From assembly GCF_000218625.1 (NCBI RefSeq), contig NC_015672.1, positions 1,835,451-1,899,450 of the forward strand: a DNA stretch of 64,000 bases, read 5' to 3'. Of the stretch, positions 17,810 through 27,082 are shown one piece after another (position 1 is the first letter of the stretch; each line of letters starts with the position of its first letter). The notes under the pieces were generated by a model. That model was not told the DNA's origin and searched no databases. It saw nothing but the letters and a program-made list of their open reading frames with translations. Source of the DNA: Flexistipes sinusarabici DSM 4947. GTDB taxonomy: Bacteria > Chrysiogenota > Deferribacteres > Deferribacterales > Flexistipitaceae. Both the position numbers and the translations under genes were made by a program.

Positions 17810-20800
17810 TCAGTTTTTCCCTTTCTTATGTCCGATAAAAATGCCCAGCAGTGAGGGAATGACAAACAGTGTAAAAACTGTCGATATTGCCAAACCACCC
17901 AGCAGGACACTTCCGATTCCTCTGTAAAGTTCCGTCCCTGATCCCTGTGCGAGAACCAGAGGCAGCATACCGAAAAATGTTGTCATCATACTCATAAAAA
18001 TCGGCCTGATTCGGGTTTCAACAGATTTTATAATAGCATCTAAACCAGCCATACCTTCATTATTCATGTTATTGAGTGTCTGATAAACAATCAAAATAGC
18101 ATTGTTAACCACAGTACCCACAAGAATTATAAAGCCCAGCATTGTCAGCACATCAAAAGCCTGCGGTGCAATAAACATATTAGCAAGTTTCAGTCCGACA
18201 AAACCGCCTGCTGCAGCGAGAGGTACTGTAAAAAGAATGATAAAAGGATAAAAGAAGTTCTCAAATATCGCCGCCATCAGCAGATAGACAATGATTACGG
18301 CAAGCAGAAAATTCCCCGATAGGGACTGCAATGCTATCGCCAGCTTATCTGCATTACCACCTAAATTGGTTTTCAACCCGGAAAGTGCCCCTTTTTCTTT
18401 CATAGGCTGTATTATTTTCTGAGCAATTGTGTCCATAGCCGTTTGAAGAGGAATATCTTCCGGCGGCGTAACTTCCAAGGAAATAACACGGCTTCTCTCC
18501 AGGTGATTAATCTGTGTCACGCCTTTCGTATATTGAAGATCGGCCAGATCGCTTAATTTTACCAAATCACCGCTTCTTGTGGCAACCGTACTGTCCATAA
18601 TTTTTTCCGGAGAATTGTATTTGTCTTCCTGACCTGTGACAACCATATCAATTGCTTTCTTACCGCCCGGCTTATAATCACCAATTTTATGTCCGTCCAT
18701 CAGGCTGTCTACAATAACACCGAGATCACGCTCACTGAAACCGTTGGCGGCCAGCTGTTTTCTTTGAGGAACAATATTCGCTTCAGGGTAACTTATCTCA
18801 AGGGAAGGCACAGGTCTGATTTGCGCATTGGGCATCGCTTTAGAAATAGCTCCGTAAAGCTTTCTTGCAGCACCTGTAATCTGCTGCAGATCATTACCCA
18901 TTACATCCACTTTGACAGTTCTACCCTCACTTATATCATTTTGGAAAATACCGGTCTGAATACTCACCCCATACATTCCCGGCATTTCATTAATCACTCT
19001 GTTAAATAACGGAATCATCTTTTTGGCTTCTGTCTCGTGAACACTTGTAGCACCGAAAAGAGTTATCCTGTCCGCACCGATATAAAATATCTCCTCTATT
19101 TTGGGAATTCCGTCTTTATAGTCCTGCTTAAAATATGGCGCTGTTTTCTCATAAATCGTATTACCTATCTCTTTTTTCTTTTCATATGACATTCCCGGAG
19201 GCGGAACAAGTATATTAAGAATCAGATTCTGATTACCCTGCGGCAGATATTCAGCCTTAGGCATGAGAAAGTAAACGGTTAATACTGCCACAAGAGTAAG
19301 GCTGATAACAGTTGCGAACCTTGTAAAATAGTTTTTCAACGACCGCTTGCTGAAAAACATGATGATATTCACGAAAAACATGCCGAACTTTCCGATAACA
19401 TCATCTTTTCCCTTTTTATTCTTTGAAATTTTAAAGAACTGATGCGCTATGGAAGGAATGGCTATCACAGAAACAAGGTAGCTGAGAATAATGGCAAAGG
19501 TAATCGCTATAGCTATGTCTTTGAAAAGCTGTCCCACTTCCTGTTGCATAAAAATAATGGGAAGAAAAACAACAACCGTTGTAGCGGTGGAAGTAAATAC
19601 GGCACTCCAAACCTCCACTGTCCCGTCATAACAGGCATTAAAAGGACTCTTGCCCATCTTTCTGTGTCTGTCTATATTTTCCAGTACAACAATGGCATTA
19701 TCCACAAGCATACCAACGGCAAAAGAAATACCTGCGAGACTGATAACATTTAACGATCGTCCAAATGCATTCATAAAGATAAATGTACCTATGGCTGAAA
19801 CCGGCAGTGCAATCGCTGTGGTAACCGTAGATCTGAAACTTCTAAGAAAAAGTATCAATACTATGAGTGCCAGTATACCGCCGATAAAAATATTTATTTT
19901 AACTGTGTCGATAGCTGTATTAATATACGGTGTCTGCTCATGCACAACTTTAAGATTTACTCCCTTCTCATGCAAAATCGACTCATTAAGTCTTTTAACT
20001 TTCTGTCTGACCTTTTTTGTAATCTCAAGGACATTGGAGCCTTTTTGTTTGGTTATGCCCATGACAATAGTGGGCTTTGCATTATGCATAATAGAATCGA
20101 GCTGTGGTTCGTATCCCATCTGTGTTTTAGCCACATCACTCACTCTTACCGTATTTACACCGTTGCTGGATAGAACAACACTGTTAGGGGCATCGGAATT
20201 TTCAAACTTACTCTTGGTTCTTATACGATAACTGTTTTTGCCCACTCCCATAATTCCTGCCGGCACATCATTGTTAGCAACAGCAACACTACCAGCCACG
20301 TCAGGAATGGACAGACTGTTTCTGGCAAGTTTATCGGTGTCGGCGGTAATCTCCAGACGGCTTGCTGTACCGCCAAACACCATAACATTACCAACGCCTT
20401 CGATCCTGGTGAAATAGGGTTTTACCTCATCATCAAAAAAGGTTTTATACGTATCCACATGCCTTTCGTTGTCCGGCATACTTTGAATAGCCATCCATAT
20501 AATGGGTGATCCCTGGGCTCCGGAAGCGTCAATAACAGGCTCATTTGCATTATCAGGATAATCGGACACTTCATTTAATTTATTGGAAACCCTTACCATC
20601 GCAGTATCTATTGGTACATTAAGATCAAACGTAAGGGTAATTTCACTCCGGCTGTTATAACTGGAACTTTCCATAAGCTGCAGACCACGAAGGTCTTTCA
20701 GTTTTTCTTCCTGTTTATCTACAATCTCAACTTCCACTTCATTCGGAGATGCCCCAGGCCATGTGGTGGTAACGGTAATTTTCGGAAGCTGAATATCAGG

Positions 20801-20911
20801 GCTCAGCTGCACAGGAAGTTTGCCGATACTCAACAAACCGAAAAGGACGATAAGCAGTATACCGACAATAACCGTAACTGGTCTGTTTATAGCAAATTTG
20901 ATAATATTCAT
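17810..20911 (-). CDS. RND efflux transporter, AcrB/MexB (HAE1) type
   Basis: 1033 residues, the usual length, with twelve predicted membrane helices in two halves and two large periplasmic loops. TM4 carries FAVGMLVDNAIVVLENIDRH, with the proton-relay Asp. Motifs such as TTTWPGASPNEVEVEI at the porter domain and TVVNNAILIV in the second half are standard. It uses the proton gradient to expel small molecules through the MFP and TolC partners. It overlaps the MFP stop codon by one base. Substrate range cannot be read from the sequence. Confidence 0.95.
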   Translation of the reverse strand: MNIIKFAINRPVTVIVGILLIVLFGLLSIGKLPVQLSPDIQLPKITVTTTWPGASPNEVEVEIVDKQEEKLKDLRGLQLMESSSYNSRSEITLTFDLNVPIDTAMVRVSNKLNEVSDYPDNANEPVIDASGAQGSPIIWMAIQSMPDNERHVDTYKTFFDDEVKPYFTRIEGVGNVMVFGGTASRLEITADTDKLARNSLSIPDVAGSVAVANNDVPAGIMGVGKNSYRIRTKSKFENSDAPNSVVLSSNGVNTVRVSDVAKTQMGYEPQLDSIMHNAKPTIVMGITKQKGSNVLEITKKVRQKVKRLNESILHEKGVNLKVVHEQTPYINTAIDTVKINIFIGGILALIVLILFLRSFRSTVTTAIALPVSAIGTFIFMNAFGRSLNVISLAGISFAVGMLVDNAIVVLENIDRHRKMGKSPFNACYDGTVEVWSAVFTSTATTVVVFLPIIFMQQEVGQLFKDIAIAITFAIILSYLVSVIAIPSIAHQFFKISKNKKGKDDVIGKFGMFFVNIIMFFSKRSLKNYFTRFATVISLTLVAVLTVYFLMPKAEYLPQGNQNLILNILVPPPGMSYEKKKEIGNTIYEKTAPYFKQDYKDGIPKIEEIFYIGADRITLFGATSVHETEAKKMIPLFNRVINEMPGMYGVSIQTGIFQNDISEGRTVKVDVMGNDLQQITGAARKLYGAISKAMPNAQIRPVPSLEISYPEANIVPQRKQLAANGFSERDLGVIVDSLMDGHKIGDYKPGGKKAIDMVVTGQEDKYNSPEKIMDSTVATRSGDLVKLSDLADLQYTKGVTQINHLERSRVISLEVTPPEDIPLQTAMDTIAQKIIQPMKEKGALSGLKTNLGGNADKLAIALQSLSGNFLLAVIIVYLLMAAIFENFFYPFIILFTVPLAAAGGFVGLKLANMFIAPQAFDVLTMLGFIILVGTVVNNAILIVYQTLNNMNNEGMAGLDAIIKSVETRIRPIFMSMMTTFFGMLPLVLAQGSGTELYRGIGSVLLGGLAISTVFTLFVIPSLLGIFIGHKKGKN

Positions 20912-21963
20912 TACTTCTCCCCTGTTACCTTAACCGGTTGATCCGGTCTGAGTCTGGAATTGCCCTCTACAATAACTTTCATACCCGGGACAATATGTTT
21001 TGAATCGGTTCCCACCATTTCTCCGAGATAACTTACAATGTTTATCGGAAGTATTTTGGCTATGCCGTCCTTAATTGTATAAACAAAGTTTTGACCGTTA
21101 TTACTGATAACTGCGTCGCGGGATACGATTCGCAGTTTTTGTGGCTCACTCACCGGCAGATTTACATTTGCCGTCATATTGACAGGTAGTTTTGTAAAAT
21201 AAGGGATGTTAATTTTCAAATAGACATTTTTTGTCTTGGGATCGGCTACCGGATCAAGTCCTGCCGCCGTTCCGGTGACATTTTTATCTAATGCAGTAAA
21301 GTTCACAAAAATTTCCGAACCTTCTTTAAAAAACTTAACATATTTTTCATTAACCGGCACCTGTACAATCACATCATCCGTTGAGGCAATGCTGCAAACA
21401 GTACTTCCGGGAGCCACCCATGCTCCGTCAGCGACCTTTTTACTTAAAATAATACCGTCATAAGGCGCTTTAATCACACTTCTCTCCTTTTTCAGCATCA
21501 GGCGCTGCAAAGCAAGTTCCTGAGCCTGTTTTTCCTTTTTCATACGCTTGTATTCAAAAAGGAGATCTTCATACTGTTTTTCACTGGCGGCGTTCTGCTT
21601 ATAAAGTTTTTCATACCGCTGCAAATCCCTGTATACATTTTCAATGCGCATTTCCAAAACTTCGATTTCCTTTTTCTTCATACCAATATCTTTATCAAGG
21701 AAATCGGTATTAAGACGAACCAGCACATCCCCTTTATTGACAACCTCACCTTCGGTAAAAGTTGTATCTTCAACAAGGCCGGAAACCTCAGAAGATAATT
21801 CAGTCGTGGTATCGTATTTGACCAGCCCTATTTTATTTTCAGTTTCTACAATTTTCTTCTCCTTTACAGTGCTGACAACAACATTGGCAGCCCTTTGACC
21901 TTCCTGGGCAAAAGCCGTTACTGCAAAGAAACAGAATAAAAACAAACTAAAGATTCTCTTCAT
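20911..21963 (-). CDS. RND efflux periplasmic adaptor (MFP)
   Basis: 350 residues with a signal peptide ending near FAQEGQ. A split biotinyl-lipoyl domain follows (VSGLVEDTTFTEGEVVNKGDVLVRL about 58-82; IKAPYDGIILSKKVADGAWV about 163-182). The alpha-hairpin between them is about 80 residues long and is followed by beta-barrel and membrane-proximal domains. It links the RND pump to TolC. It overlaps the upstream marR-type gene by 17 bp and the RND gene by 1 bp, indicating one operon. Confidence 0.93.
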   Translation of the reverse strand: MKRIFSLFLFCFFAVTAFAQEGQRAANVVVSTVKEKKIVETENKIGLVKYDTTTELSSEVSGLVEDTTFTEGEVVNKGDVLVRLNTDFLDKDIGMKKKEIEVLEMRIENVYRDLQRYEKLYKQNAASEKQYEDLLFEYKRMKKEKQAQELALQRLMLKKERSVIKAPYDGIILSKKVADGAWVAPGSTVCSIASTDDVIVQVPVNEKYVKFFKEGSEIFVNFTALDKNVTGTAAGLDPVADPKTKNVYLKINIPYFTKLPVNMTANVNLPVSEPQKLRIVSRDAVISNNGQNFVYTIKDGIAKILPINIVSYLGEMVGTDSKHIVPGMKVIVEGNSRLRPDQPVKVTGEK

Positions 21964-22408
21964 CTTTCACCTCAATATTTTCTATATTGTTATACATTTT
22001 TTGCAAAATCCCCAAAAGTTCTTGCTTCTCCTTATTACTAATACCGTTATAAATCATGCTGTTGTATTCAGGCATTATGGATTTGGCCGGCTCCTCCAGC
22101 TTTCTTCCTTTTTCAGTTAAAAACACATTGGTGCATCTGCGGTCTTGTCTGTCAGTCACACATTTGACAAAACCGCGGTCAATGAGCCTGCTTATGAGCC
22201 TTGCCGTACTCGGAGCGTCCTTTATACTGCGTTTTGCGATATCATGCTGACTTAGTCCGTCTTCATCCCATAAAATGGTGAGAATTCCCACCTGCTCCGG
22301 TGTAATATCATATTCCGACCAAAGTTTTGTAAAAATCTTTTTCATCCCGAAAAAAACTTTGGCCAGAGTCATAGAAATATCTTTTTCCAGCAAATTTTCA
22401 TCAGTCAT
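21947..22408 (-). CDS. MarR-family transcriptional regulator of the efflux operon
   Basis: 153 residues from the ATG at 22408, which is preceded by AAAGGTGG at 8 nt; an in-frame GTG at 22420 is inside that ribosome-binding site and is disfavoured. The winged helix-turn-helix lies at about 45-110 (LSQHDIAKRSIKDAPSTARLI, then the wing with DRQDRRCTNVFLT). As first gene of the efflux operon it is probably an autorepressor released by a pump substrate. The inverted repeats immediately upstream are its likely operator. Confidence 0.9.
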   Translation of the reverse strand: MTDENLLEKDISMTLAKVFFGMKKIFTKLWSEYDITPEQVGILTILWDEDGLSQHDIAKRSIKDAPSTARLISRLIDRGFVKCVTDRQDRRCTNVFLTEKGRKLEEPAKSIMPEYNSMIYNGISNKEKQELLGILQKMYNNIENIEVKDEENL

Positions 22409-22424
22409 AGCAGAAACCACCTTT

Positions 22425-22478
22425 TATTGTCGTGACAATAGTTGCCGCGACAATAAATATAATCACGTTAAAAGTCAA
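22425..22478 (-). promoter_or_regulatory. Promoter and palindromic operator of the efflux operon
   Basis: A perfect palindrome TATTGTCGTGACAATA (22425-22440) is followed by a second, imperfect one, TTGCCGCGACAA (22442-22453). On the minus strand TTGACT (22478-22473), 17 bp, then TATTGT (22455-22450) form a promoter whose -10 lies in the second palindrome. Such overlapping sites suit repression by the adjacent MarR protein. Confidence 0.65.
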
Positions 22479-22612
22479 GTAATTTCTAATCATTAAAAAA
22501 CATATCTTAATTAATATTGAAAACTTCTAAAACTAATAGTATACTTGATAATATTATCTTTACTGAAAGAAGATTTTTGTAAGGATTCAATTTGTGTATG
22601 CAAGGGGAAAAA

Positions 22613-25075
22613 ATGAATTATAGCTCCAATATTAAAGTTCAAAAAGATAACAAATTTTTCTATTCAAAAATTATAACTTTGCTAATCATGACTTCTTTAT
22701 TCATTTTTCTTCTCCCATTGGCCTCTCAAGCAGTTGAGCTGGTAAATGAACAATTTACGGACAATATAAGCGGTTGGAATGTATCTAATATTCAAAGAGT
22801 TTATCATGTACAATACGGTAATAATGGTTATATGTTTATAAGTCGCAATGCTTGGGCTGAAAAAACATATAGTTTCGGACCAAATTATGCAAATCAGAAT
22901 TTAGATATTAAAATATATTGGTGGATGTTTTGGGGAGATTCTTTGGATGTAACGGTTAATGGTGTCATATATAGTTTTCTTAGTGTGATCTATCCAATTA
23001 CCATTACAGCCCAAGCAGATGTAAATGGTGATTTCACAATTAAACTTTCTCCCCAAACAACCTCAATCTGGTTTCCTTGGGGGGGATTTGCATTTATTGA
23101 TAACATTACCATAAATGGCACACCAAGCGGTAGTGATACTCTTGATCATATTCAACTGGAGCATGACGGAGTAGGTTTAACCTGCCAGCCTGAAAATATT
23201 ACCGTAAAAACCTGCGCTAATGATAACTGCTCCTTACTATATCAAAGCCAAACAACATTCGATCTCACATCAACTGGCAGTGCTACGTGGGTAAATGGAG
23301 CATCAAAAACCTTAACAGCAGGAATCGATACTTTCAAACTCAGTGATTTTACTGCAGAAACAACAACCATCGGAGCACAAAATGTCAACCCCGCTCCTAC
23401 AGGGTCACCTCAAATAAAGTGCTTAAATACTGTCACAGGTTTAAATTCATGTGATATTACTTTTTATGATTCAGGATTTATTTTTAATATACCGGATAAT
23501 TATTCATGCAAACCTCAAAACAACATCACTATTAAAGCCGTAAGAAAGGATGACCAGACTCAAAAATGTGTTCCTGCATTTGCTAATAAAACTATCCCGG
23601 TTGATTTCGCATATAACTATGTTAATCCTGCCAGTGGAACAAAAGCACCATCAATAAACAATACTTCTTTAAACGATACAATAGATTTGACATTTGACAG
23701 CTATGGGGCATCATCTTTTAATTTTGTATATAACGATGCCGGACGGATAGGTATATCTGCCTCTTTTGACAACGCCACGGTGCAGGCAGCCGGAAGTGAC
23801 AATGTAACTTTGAAGCCGGTCGGTTTTAACGTCTACACCTCAACACCGAATTCACAAGCTGTAAATGGTGCAAACAGCTCAGTATTTGCAAAAACCGGTG
23901 AAACATTTAACGTAACAGCAGAAGCTAAATGCTGGGAAAGCGATTCTGATACAGACTTATCAAATAATCCTATCACTCCAAACTATCAAAATGATAATAT
24001 TAGCTTATCACATAACTTGTTAGAACCTGCCGGTGGCAATCCCGGAAATATCGGAATATCTTCACTGGACTTTACGGATGGCATTGCATCTATCGATAAC
24101 CAAACATTCAGCGAAGTAGGAATAATAAATTTTGATCTGACGGACAACGATTACCTTGGCGCAGGAACAATAACCGGAACAAGTCAAAATATTGGCAGGT
24201 TCATACCGGATCATTTTAAAATCACATCGAAAACAACCGGAGACTTAGCTAACCAATGTAGTAACAGTTTCACTTACACAGGGCAAAAAACGAATTATCT
24301 TGTTAACCCTGGGTTTATCATTACAGCTCAAAACAACGATAACAACACCACCCAAAACTACAAAAGCAATTTCTTCAAACTTGAAACATCAGGAATCGAT
24401 ATAACAACTCCGACAACAGACGCTAATCAGCGGGGGGAAGATGGAGTAAATAAAGTCAATGTAAGTGTTGAAAGGGATGATGTATCTTTAAATCCTAATA
24501 ATGACGGAACCGCCACATACACCTTCGGCAATGACAATATCACATATGTAAGAGATAACAATTCTCAAATTGCACCGTTTGATGCTTTAATAAATTTTAA
24601 AATAAACAGTATAGTTGACAACGATAGCGTTTCCACTGTTAATTTACCGGATAACATATCAGCAAGCGGCACAGAAATCAGGTACGGCCGAATGGACATA
24701 CTTGATAATTACGGTCCGGAAACTGAGCCTTTAAATTTGAATGTAAAAACAGAATACTGGGACGGGGATTCCTGGGAACTAAATGATAATGACAGCTGTA
24801 CTCAGCTAATTGACAGTGATTTTTCTCTGTATAATTATACGGTAAATTTAAGTTCAGGGGAAACAGTCATTGATGCCACCAGTGTCAATGGAATTAATTC
24901 CGGGATTGGCAGCTTTACACTGACAGCTCCAGGTGAAAACAATAATGGCTCTGTTGACATCAACCTTATCAACTACCCGTATCTACTGGATAACGAAACA
25001 ACTGGTACCGCAACTTTCGGAATATATCGCGGCAGGGATAGTATAATAGAGTGGAAGGAAGTGCCGGCGAAATGA
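22613..25075 (+). CDS. MshQ-like protein (DUF6701 C-terminal domain)
   Basis: 820 residues from the ATG at 22613, which follows AGGGG at 6 nt; an in-frame TTG at 22592 lacks such a site. A signal peptide (IITLLIMTSLFIFLLPLASQA) leads an exported protein. The N-terminal part (about 30-170) looks like a beta-sandwich. The middle is Thr/Asn/Ser-rich with Cys pairs (LTCQPENITVKTCANDNC). The C-terminal third has features of the MSHA-pilus MshQ family: RYGRMDILDNYGPETEPL, then TEYWDGDSW...DSCTQL, ending near IYRGRDSIIEWKEV. It starts a block of four prepilin genes, as expected for a minor-pilin or tip-adhesin role. The exact function is inferred. Confidence 0.75.
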   Translation: MNYSSNIKVQKDNKFFYSKIITLLIMTSLFIFLLPLASQAVELVNEQFTDNISGWNVSNIQRVYHVQYGNNGYMFISRNAWAEKTYSFGPNYANQNLDIKIYWWMFWGDSLDVTVNGVIYSFLSVIYPITITAQADVNGDFTIKLSPQTTSIWFPWGGFAFIDNITINGTPSGSDTLDHIQLEHDGVGLTCQPENITVKTCANDNCSLLYQSQTTFDLTSTGSATWVNGASKTLTAGIDTFKLSDFTAETTTIGAQNVNPAPTGSPQIKCLNTVTGLNSCDITFYDSGFIFNIPDNYSCKPQNNITIKAVRKDDQTQKCVPAFANKTIPVDFAYNYVNPASGTKAPSINNTSLNDTIDLTFDSYGASSFNFVYNDAGRIGISASFDNATVQAAGSDNVTLKPVGFNVYTSTPNSQAVNGANSSVFAKTGETFNVTAEAKCWESDSDTDLSNNPITPNYQNDNISLSHNLLEPAGGNPGNIGISSLDFTDGIASIDNQTFSEVGIINFDLTDNDYLGAGTITGTSQNIGRFIPDHFKITSKTTGDLANQCSNSFTYTGQKTNYLVNPGFIITAQNNDNNTTQNYKSNFFKLETSGIDITTPTTDANQRGEDGVNKVNVSVERDDVSLNPNNDGTATYTFGNDNITYVRDNNSQIAPFDALINFKINSIVDNDSVSTVNLPDNISASGTEIRYGRMDILDNYGPETEPLNLNVKTEYWDGDSWELNDNDSCTQLIDSDFSLYNYTVNLSSGETVIDATSVNGINSGIGSFTLTAPGENNNGSVDINLINYPYLLDNETTGTATFGIYRGRDSIIEWKEVPAK

Positions 25076-25079
25076 TTCG

Positions 25080-25337
25080 GTAGTAGGTGTAGTAGACGTA
25101 GTATGGGTAGTATGAGTATTATGCGTTATAGGGGTTGTAAGGGTTTGTACTGTTGAATATAACAAAATTCATACAGTGAGAGCAATGTCCGGACGGGCGT
25201 CATCGCGGCTGAGCTCTTAAAGCGTTAAGTGCCCGGGTGGCGACCTCATGCTCCGTATGGGAGATTGCTTCACTCCGTTCGCAATGACGGCAAACGTTGT
25301 AAGGGTAGTAGGGTTGTATAAGTACTGAGAGGTTTGG
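25080..25337 (+). repeat. Left part of four-helix-bundle element 1: nonamer arrays and palindromic module
   Basis: 25083-25155 reads as degenerate 9-mers (GTAGTAGGT, GTAGTAGAC, GTAGTATGG, GTAGTATGA, drifting). 25183-25295 is an imperfect palindromic module (GGGCGTCATCGCGGC ... GATTGCTTCACTCCGTTCGC, AATGACG). 25296-25320 resumes the 9-bp array (GTTGTAAGGGTAGTAGGGTT). The array is the inverse complement in style of the one after the four-helix-bundle ORF, so the ORF lies between inverted arrays. Confidence 0.7.
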
Positions 25338-26174
25338 ATGGGTAGAAGCTGGAAGGATTTAATTGTGTGGCAGAAAAGTCACGAACTGGTATTATATATT
25401 TATGGGGTTCTGGAAGACTTCCCCAAAGAGGAAAAGTACGTCTTAGCATCACAGATTAAACGAGCTGCTATCTCTATTCCTACAAATATAGTTGAGGGGC
25501 ATTCAAAGAACAGTAACAAGGAATTTTTGAAATTTTTGTACATTTCCAGAGGTTCCCTGGAGGAAGTTAAATATTTACTGATACTCTCCAGAGATTTAAA
25601 CTACATTTCCGAAGAAATATATCAGAAACTTGAAGAAAAATTGTCAAAAATCGGCATGCTTCTAAATAATCTCATCAAATCCGTCGACTCCCGTACCACC
25701 TCTACTACCCCTAATACCAATACTACCCGTACTACCCGTACTACCCATAATACCCCTAAAACCAAAGGTTTTACATTGATTGAACTTGTTATCATTATCA
25801 TTCTCGTTGGTATAGTTGCAATGGTAGTGGCACCTAAAATTACTACTTCAGATATTGAAAAAAATGCGGAAGTTGTCCGGCTGATGTCCGATATCCGATA
25901 TGTGCAGCACAAATCAATGGTGTCAGGCGGAGGAAAAGGAATACAATTTACTTCGAACGGTTATAAATTTATTAAAATTAAGGACAAAGAAAATGTAAGC
26001 GGTCTTTCTGCTATAACTCCGCCCTCACAAAACCCGCTTTACTTTGATTATTTGGGCAGGCCCGACACTGACAATATTTCGACCAATGACAATATTGTCA
26101 CAAATAAAATCACAATAACCATCGGCGGGAAAAATATTTATATAGCTCCCTATGCAGGCGGGGTCTATGAATAA
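25338..26174 (+). CDS. Four-helix-bundle (S23/bIVP) protein fused in frame to a GspH/MshC-like prepilin
   Basis: 278 residues in one frame. Residues 1-115 are a four-helix-bundle protein of the 23S-rRNA-intervening-sequence family (WKDLIVWQKSHELVLYIY, then RAAISIPTNIVEGHSKNSNKEF and SRGSLEEVKYLL). Residues 117-143 are a Thr-rich linker of TTx triplets encoded by a 9-bp array. Residues 144 onward are a prepilin: KG-FTLIELVIIIILVGIVAMVVAPK with Glu at +5, then a short GspH-like domain. A normal prepilin leader is only 5-25 residues, so the fusion looks like a mobile insertion within the leader codons. Prepilin peptidase could still cut after Gly144. The ATG follows GAGAGG at 5 nt. Whether the fusion is functional is unknown. 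Confidence 0.85.
   Translation: MGRSWKDLIVWQKSHELVLYIYGVLEDFPKEEKYVLASQIKRAAISIPTNIVEGHSKNSNKEFLKFLYISRGSLEEVKYLLILSRDLNYISEEIYQKLEEKLSKIGMLLNNLIKSVDSRTTSTTPNTNTTRTTRTTHNTPKTKGFTLIELVIIIILVGIVAMVVAPKITTSDIEKNAEVVRLMSDIRYVQHKSMVSGGGKGIQFTSNGYKFIKIKDKENVSGLSAITPPSQNPLYFDYLGRPDTDNISTNDNIVTNKITITIGGKNIYIAPYAGGVYE
25691..25766. repeat. Right nonamer array of element 1 (coding)
   Basis: TACCACCTC, TACTACCCC, TAATACCAA, TACTACCCG (twice), TACTACCCA, TAATACCCC, TAAAACCAA: eight units of 9 bp with consensus TACTACCCN, the reverse complement of the GTAGTANGN units on the left. Because 9 is a multiple of 3 the array stays open and encodes the TTx linker. It ends directly at the codons for Gly-Phe-Thr-Leu-Ile-Glu. 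Confidence 0.8.
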
Positions 26175-26694
26175 AGGGTTCACTTTAATTGAGATAATTA
26201 TTTTTATAGTTGTTTTTTCCATAGGTGTTATGGGAATAATGATGTTATTTTTTAACACACTCGGCAAAACATCCGATCCTACTTTGAGGCTTAGAGGAGT
26301 GCAGGTTGCCGAAGCCGTAATGGAGGAAATAAAGGGTAAAAAATGGGATGAATCCACTCCAAACGGCGGCGGCGATAATCAAAGTATTCCTTATATTTGC
26401 ACAGAAGAACCGATTGATCAGGAAGAAAAATTTGATGATGTAGACGATTATGTAAAAGACAGTAATTGTAATGCAAACACAAAAATTTATTCTGGCTATA
26501 CCAGCTCTGATTTCGGTTTTGACAATCTGACCAGCGGTTTTGACATTTCTATAAAAGTCGGCTTTGCAGATAATTCTACAGGTGTTTATGATTTTGTTAA
26601 CAGTCAAACCAATTTTAAATTAATAGAGGTCACAGTCACCAAAGGCGCATTGAATGAAACCTATACACTGAGAATGTTAAAGGGAAATTTTTAG
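26167..26694 (+). CDS. MshD/PilV-like minor prepilin
   Basis: 175 residues starting at the ATG at 26167 (MNKG-FTLIEIIIFIVVFSIGVMGI), a classical class III leader of four residues. An upstream in-frame ATG at 26152 is less likely. It overlaps the previous stop codon (ATGAATAA), so translation is coupled. After the hydrophobic N-helix the soluble part has VQVAEAVMEEIKGKKWDE, typical of MshD/PilV/GspI-like minor pilins, and a Cys pair (YICTEE, DSNCN) that could form a disulfide. Confidence 0.8.
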   Translation: MNKGFTLIEIIIFIVVFSIGVMGIMMLFFNTLGKTSDPTLRLRGVQVAEAVMEEIKGKKWDESTPNGGGDNQSIPYICTEEPIDQEEKFDDVDDYVKDSNCNANTKIYSGYTSSDFGFDNLTSGFDISIKVGFADNSTGVYDFVNSQTNFKLIEVTVTKGALNETYTLRMLKGNF

Positions 26695-26700
26695 ATACCG

Positions 26701-27082
26701 CAAGGCGTAAAATGGTGAAGGAGTGAAATGGTGAGGTAGGGAGATGGAGAGATAGGAAAAAGCAAAAGCAAAGGCAAAAACAAAAGCTAAGGAAAGGTTT
26801 ATCCCTTTTGGGACATTACGATGGGTACGCTTGTTAGCGGACGACGTGGTAATCTCAAGCGTCATCGCGAGGGCGAAAGCCCGCGGCGATCTCATGTTTT
26901 GTATTAGAGATTGCTTCGCTGCGCTCGCAATGATGAAGTGAAAGTGAGATGGAGAAGTGGAAATAGTGAGATGGTGAAGTGGGGAGATAGGGAGATAGAG
27001 AAATGGGGAAGTTGTGAAGTAGGGAGATAGAGAGGAAGAAAAATAGTGAAATAGTGAGATAGTAAGGGAGTGAGATAGAAAG
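26701..27082 (+). repeat. Left part of four-helix-bundle element 2: octamer arrays and palindromic module
   Basis: 26712-26755 is purine-rich 8-bp repeat (GGTGAGGTAGGGAGATGGAG). 26756-26790 is AAAGCAAAAGCAAAGGC-like. 26857-26935 is the palindromic module (GCGTCATCGCGAGGGC ... GATTGCTTCGCTGCGC, TCGCAATGA). 26936-27080 is a long array of 8-mers (GGGAGATA, GTGAGATG, GTGAAGTG and variants). Order and orientation repeat those of element 1, although the unit is 8 bp rather than 9. Confidence 0.7.

Noticed and set aside
26936-27080. CRISPR array
   Set aside because: The unit is 8 bp and drifting, with no spacer-sized unique segments and no cas genes.
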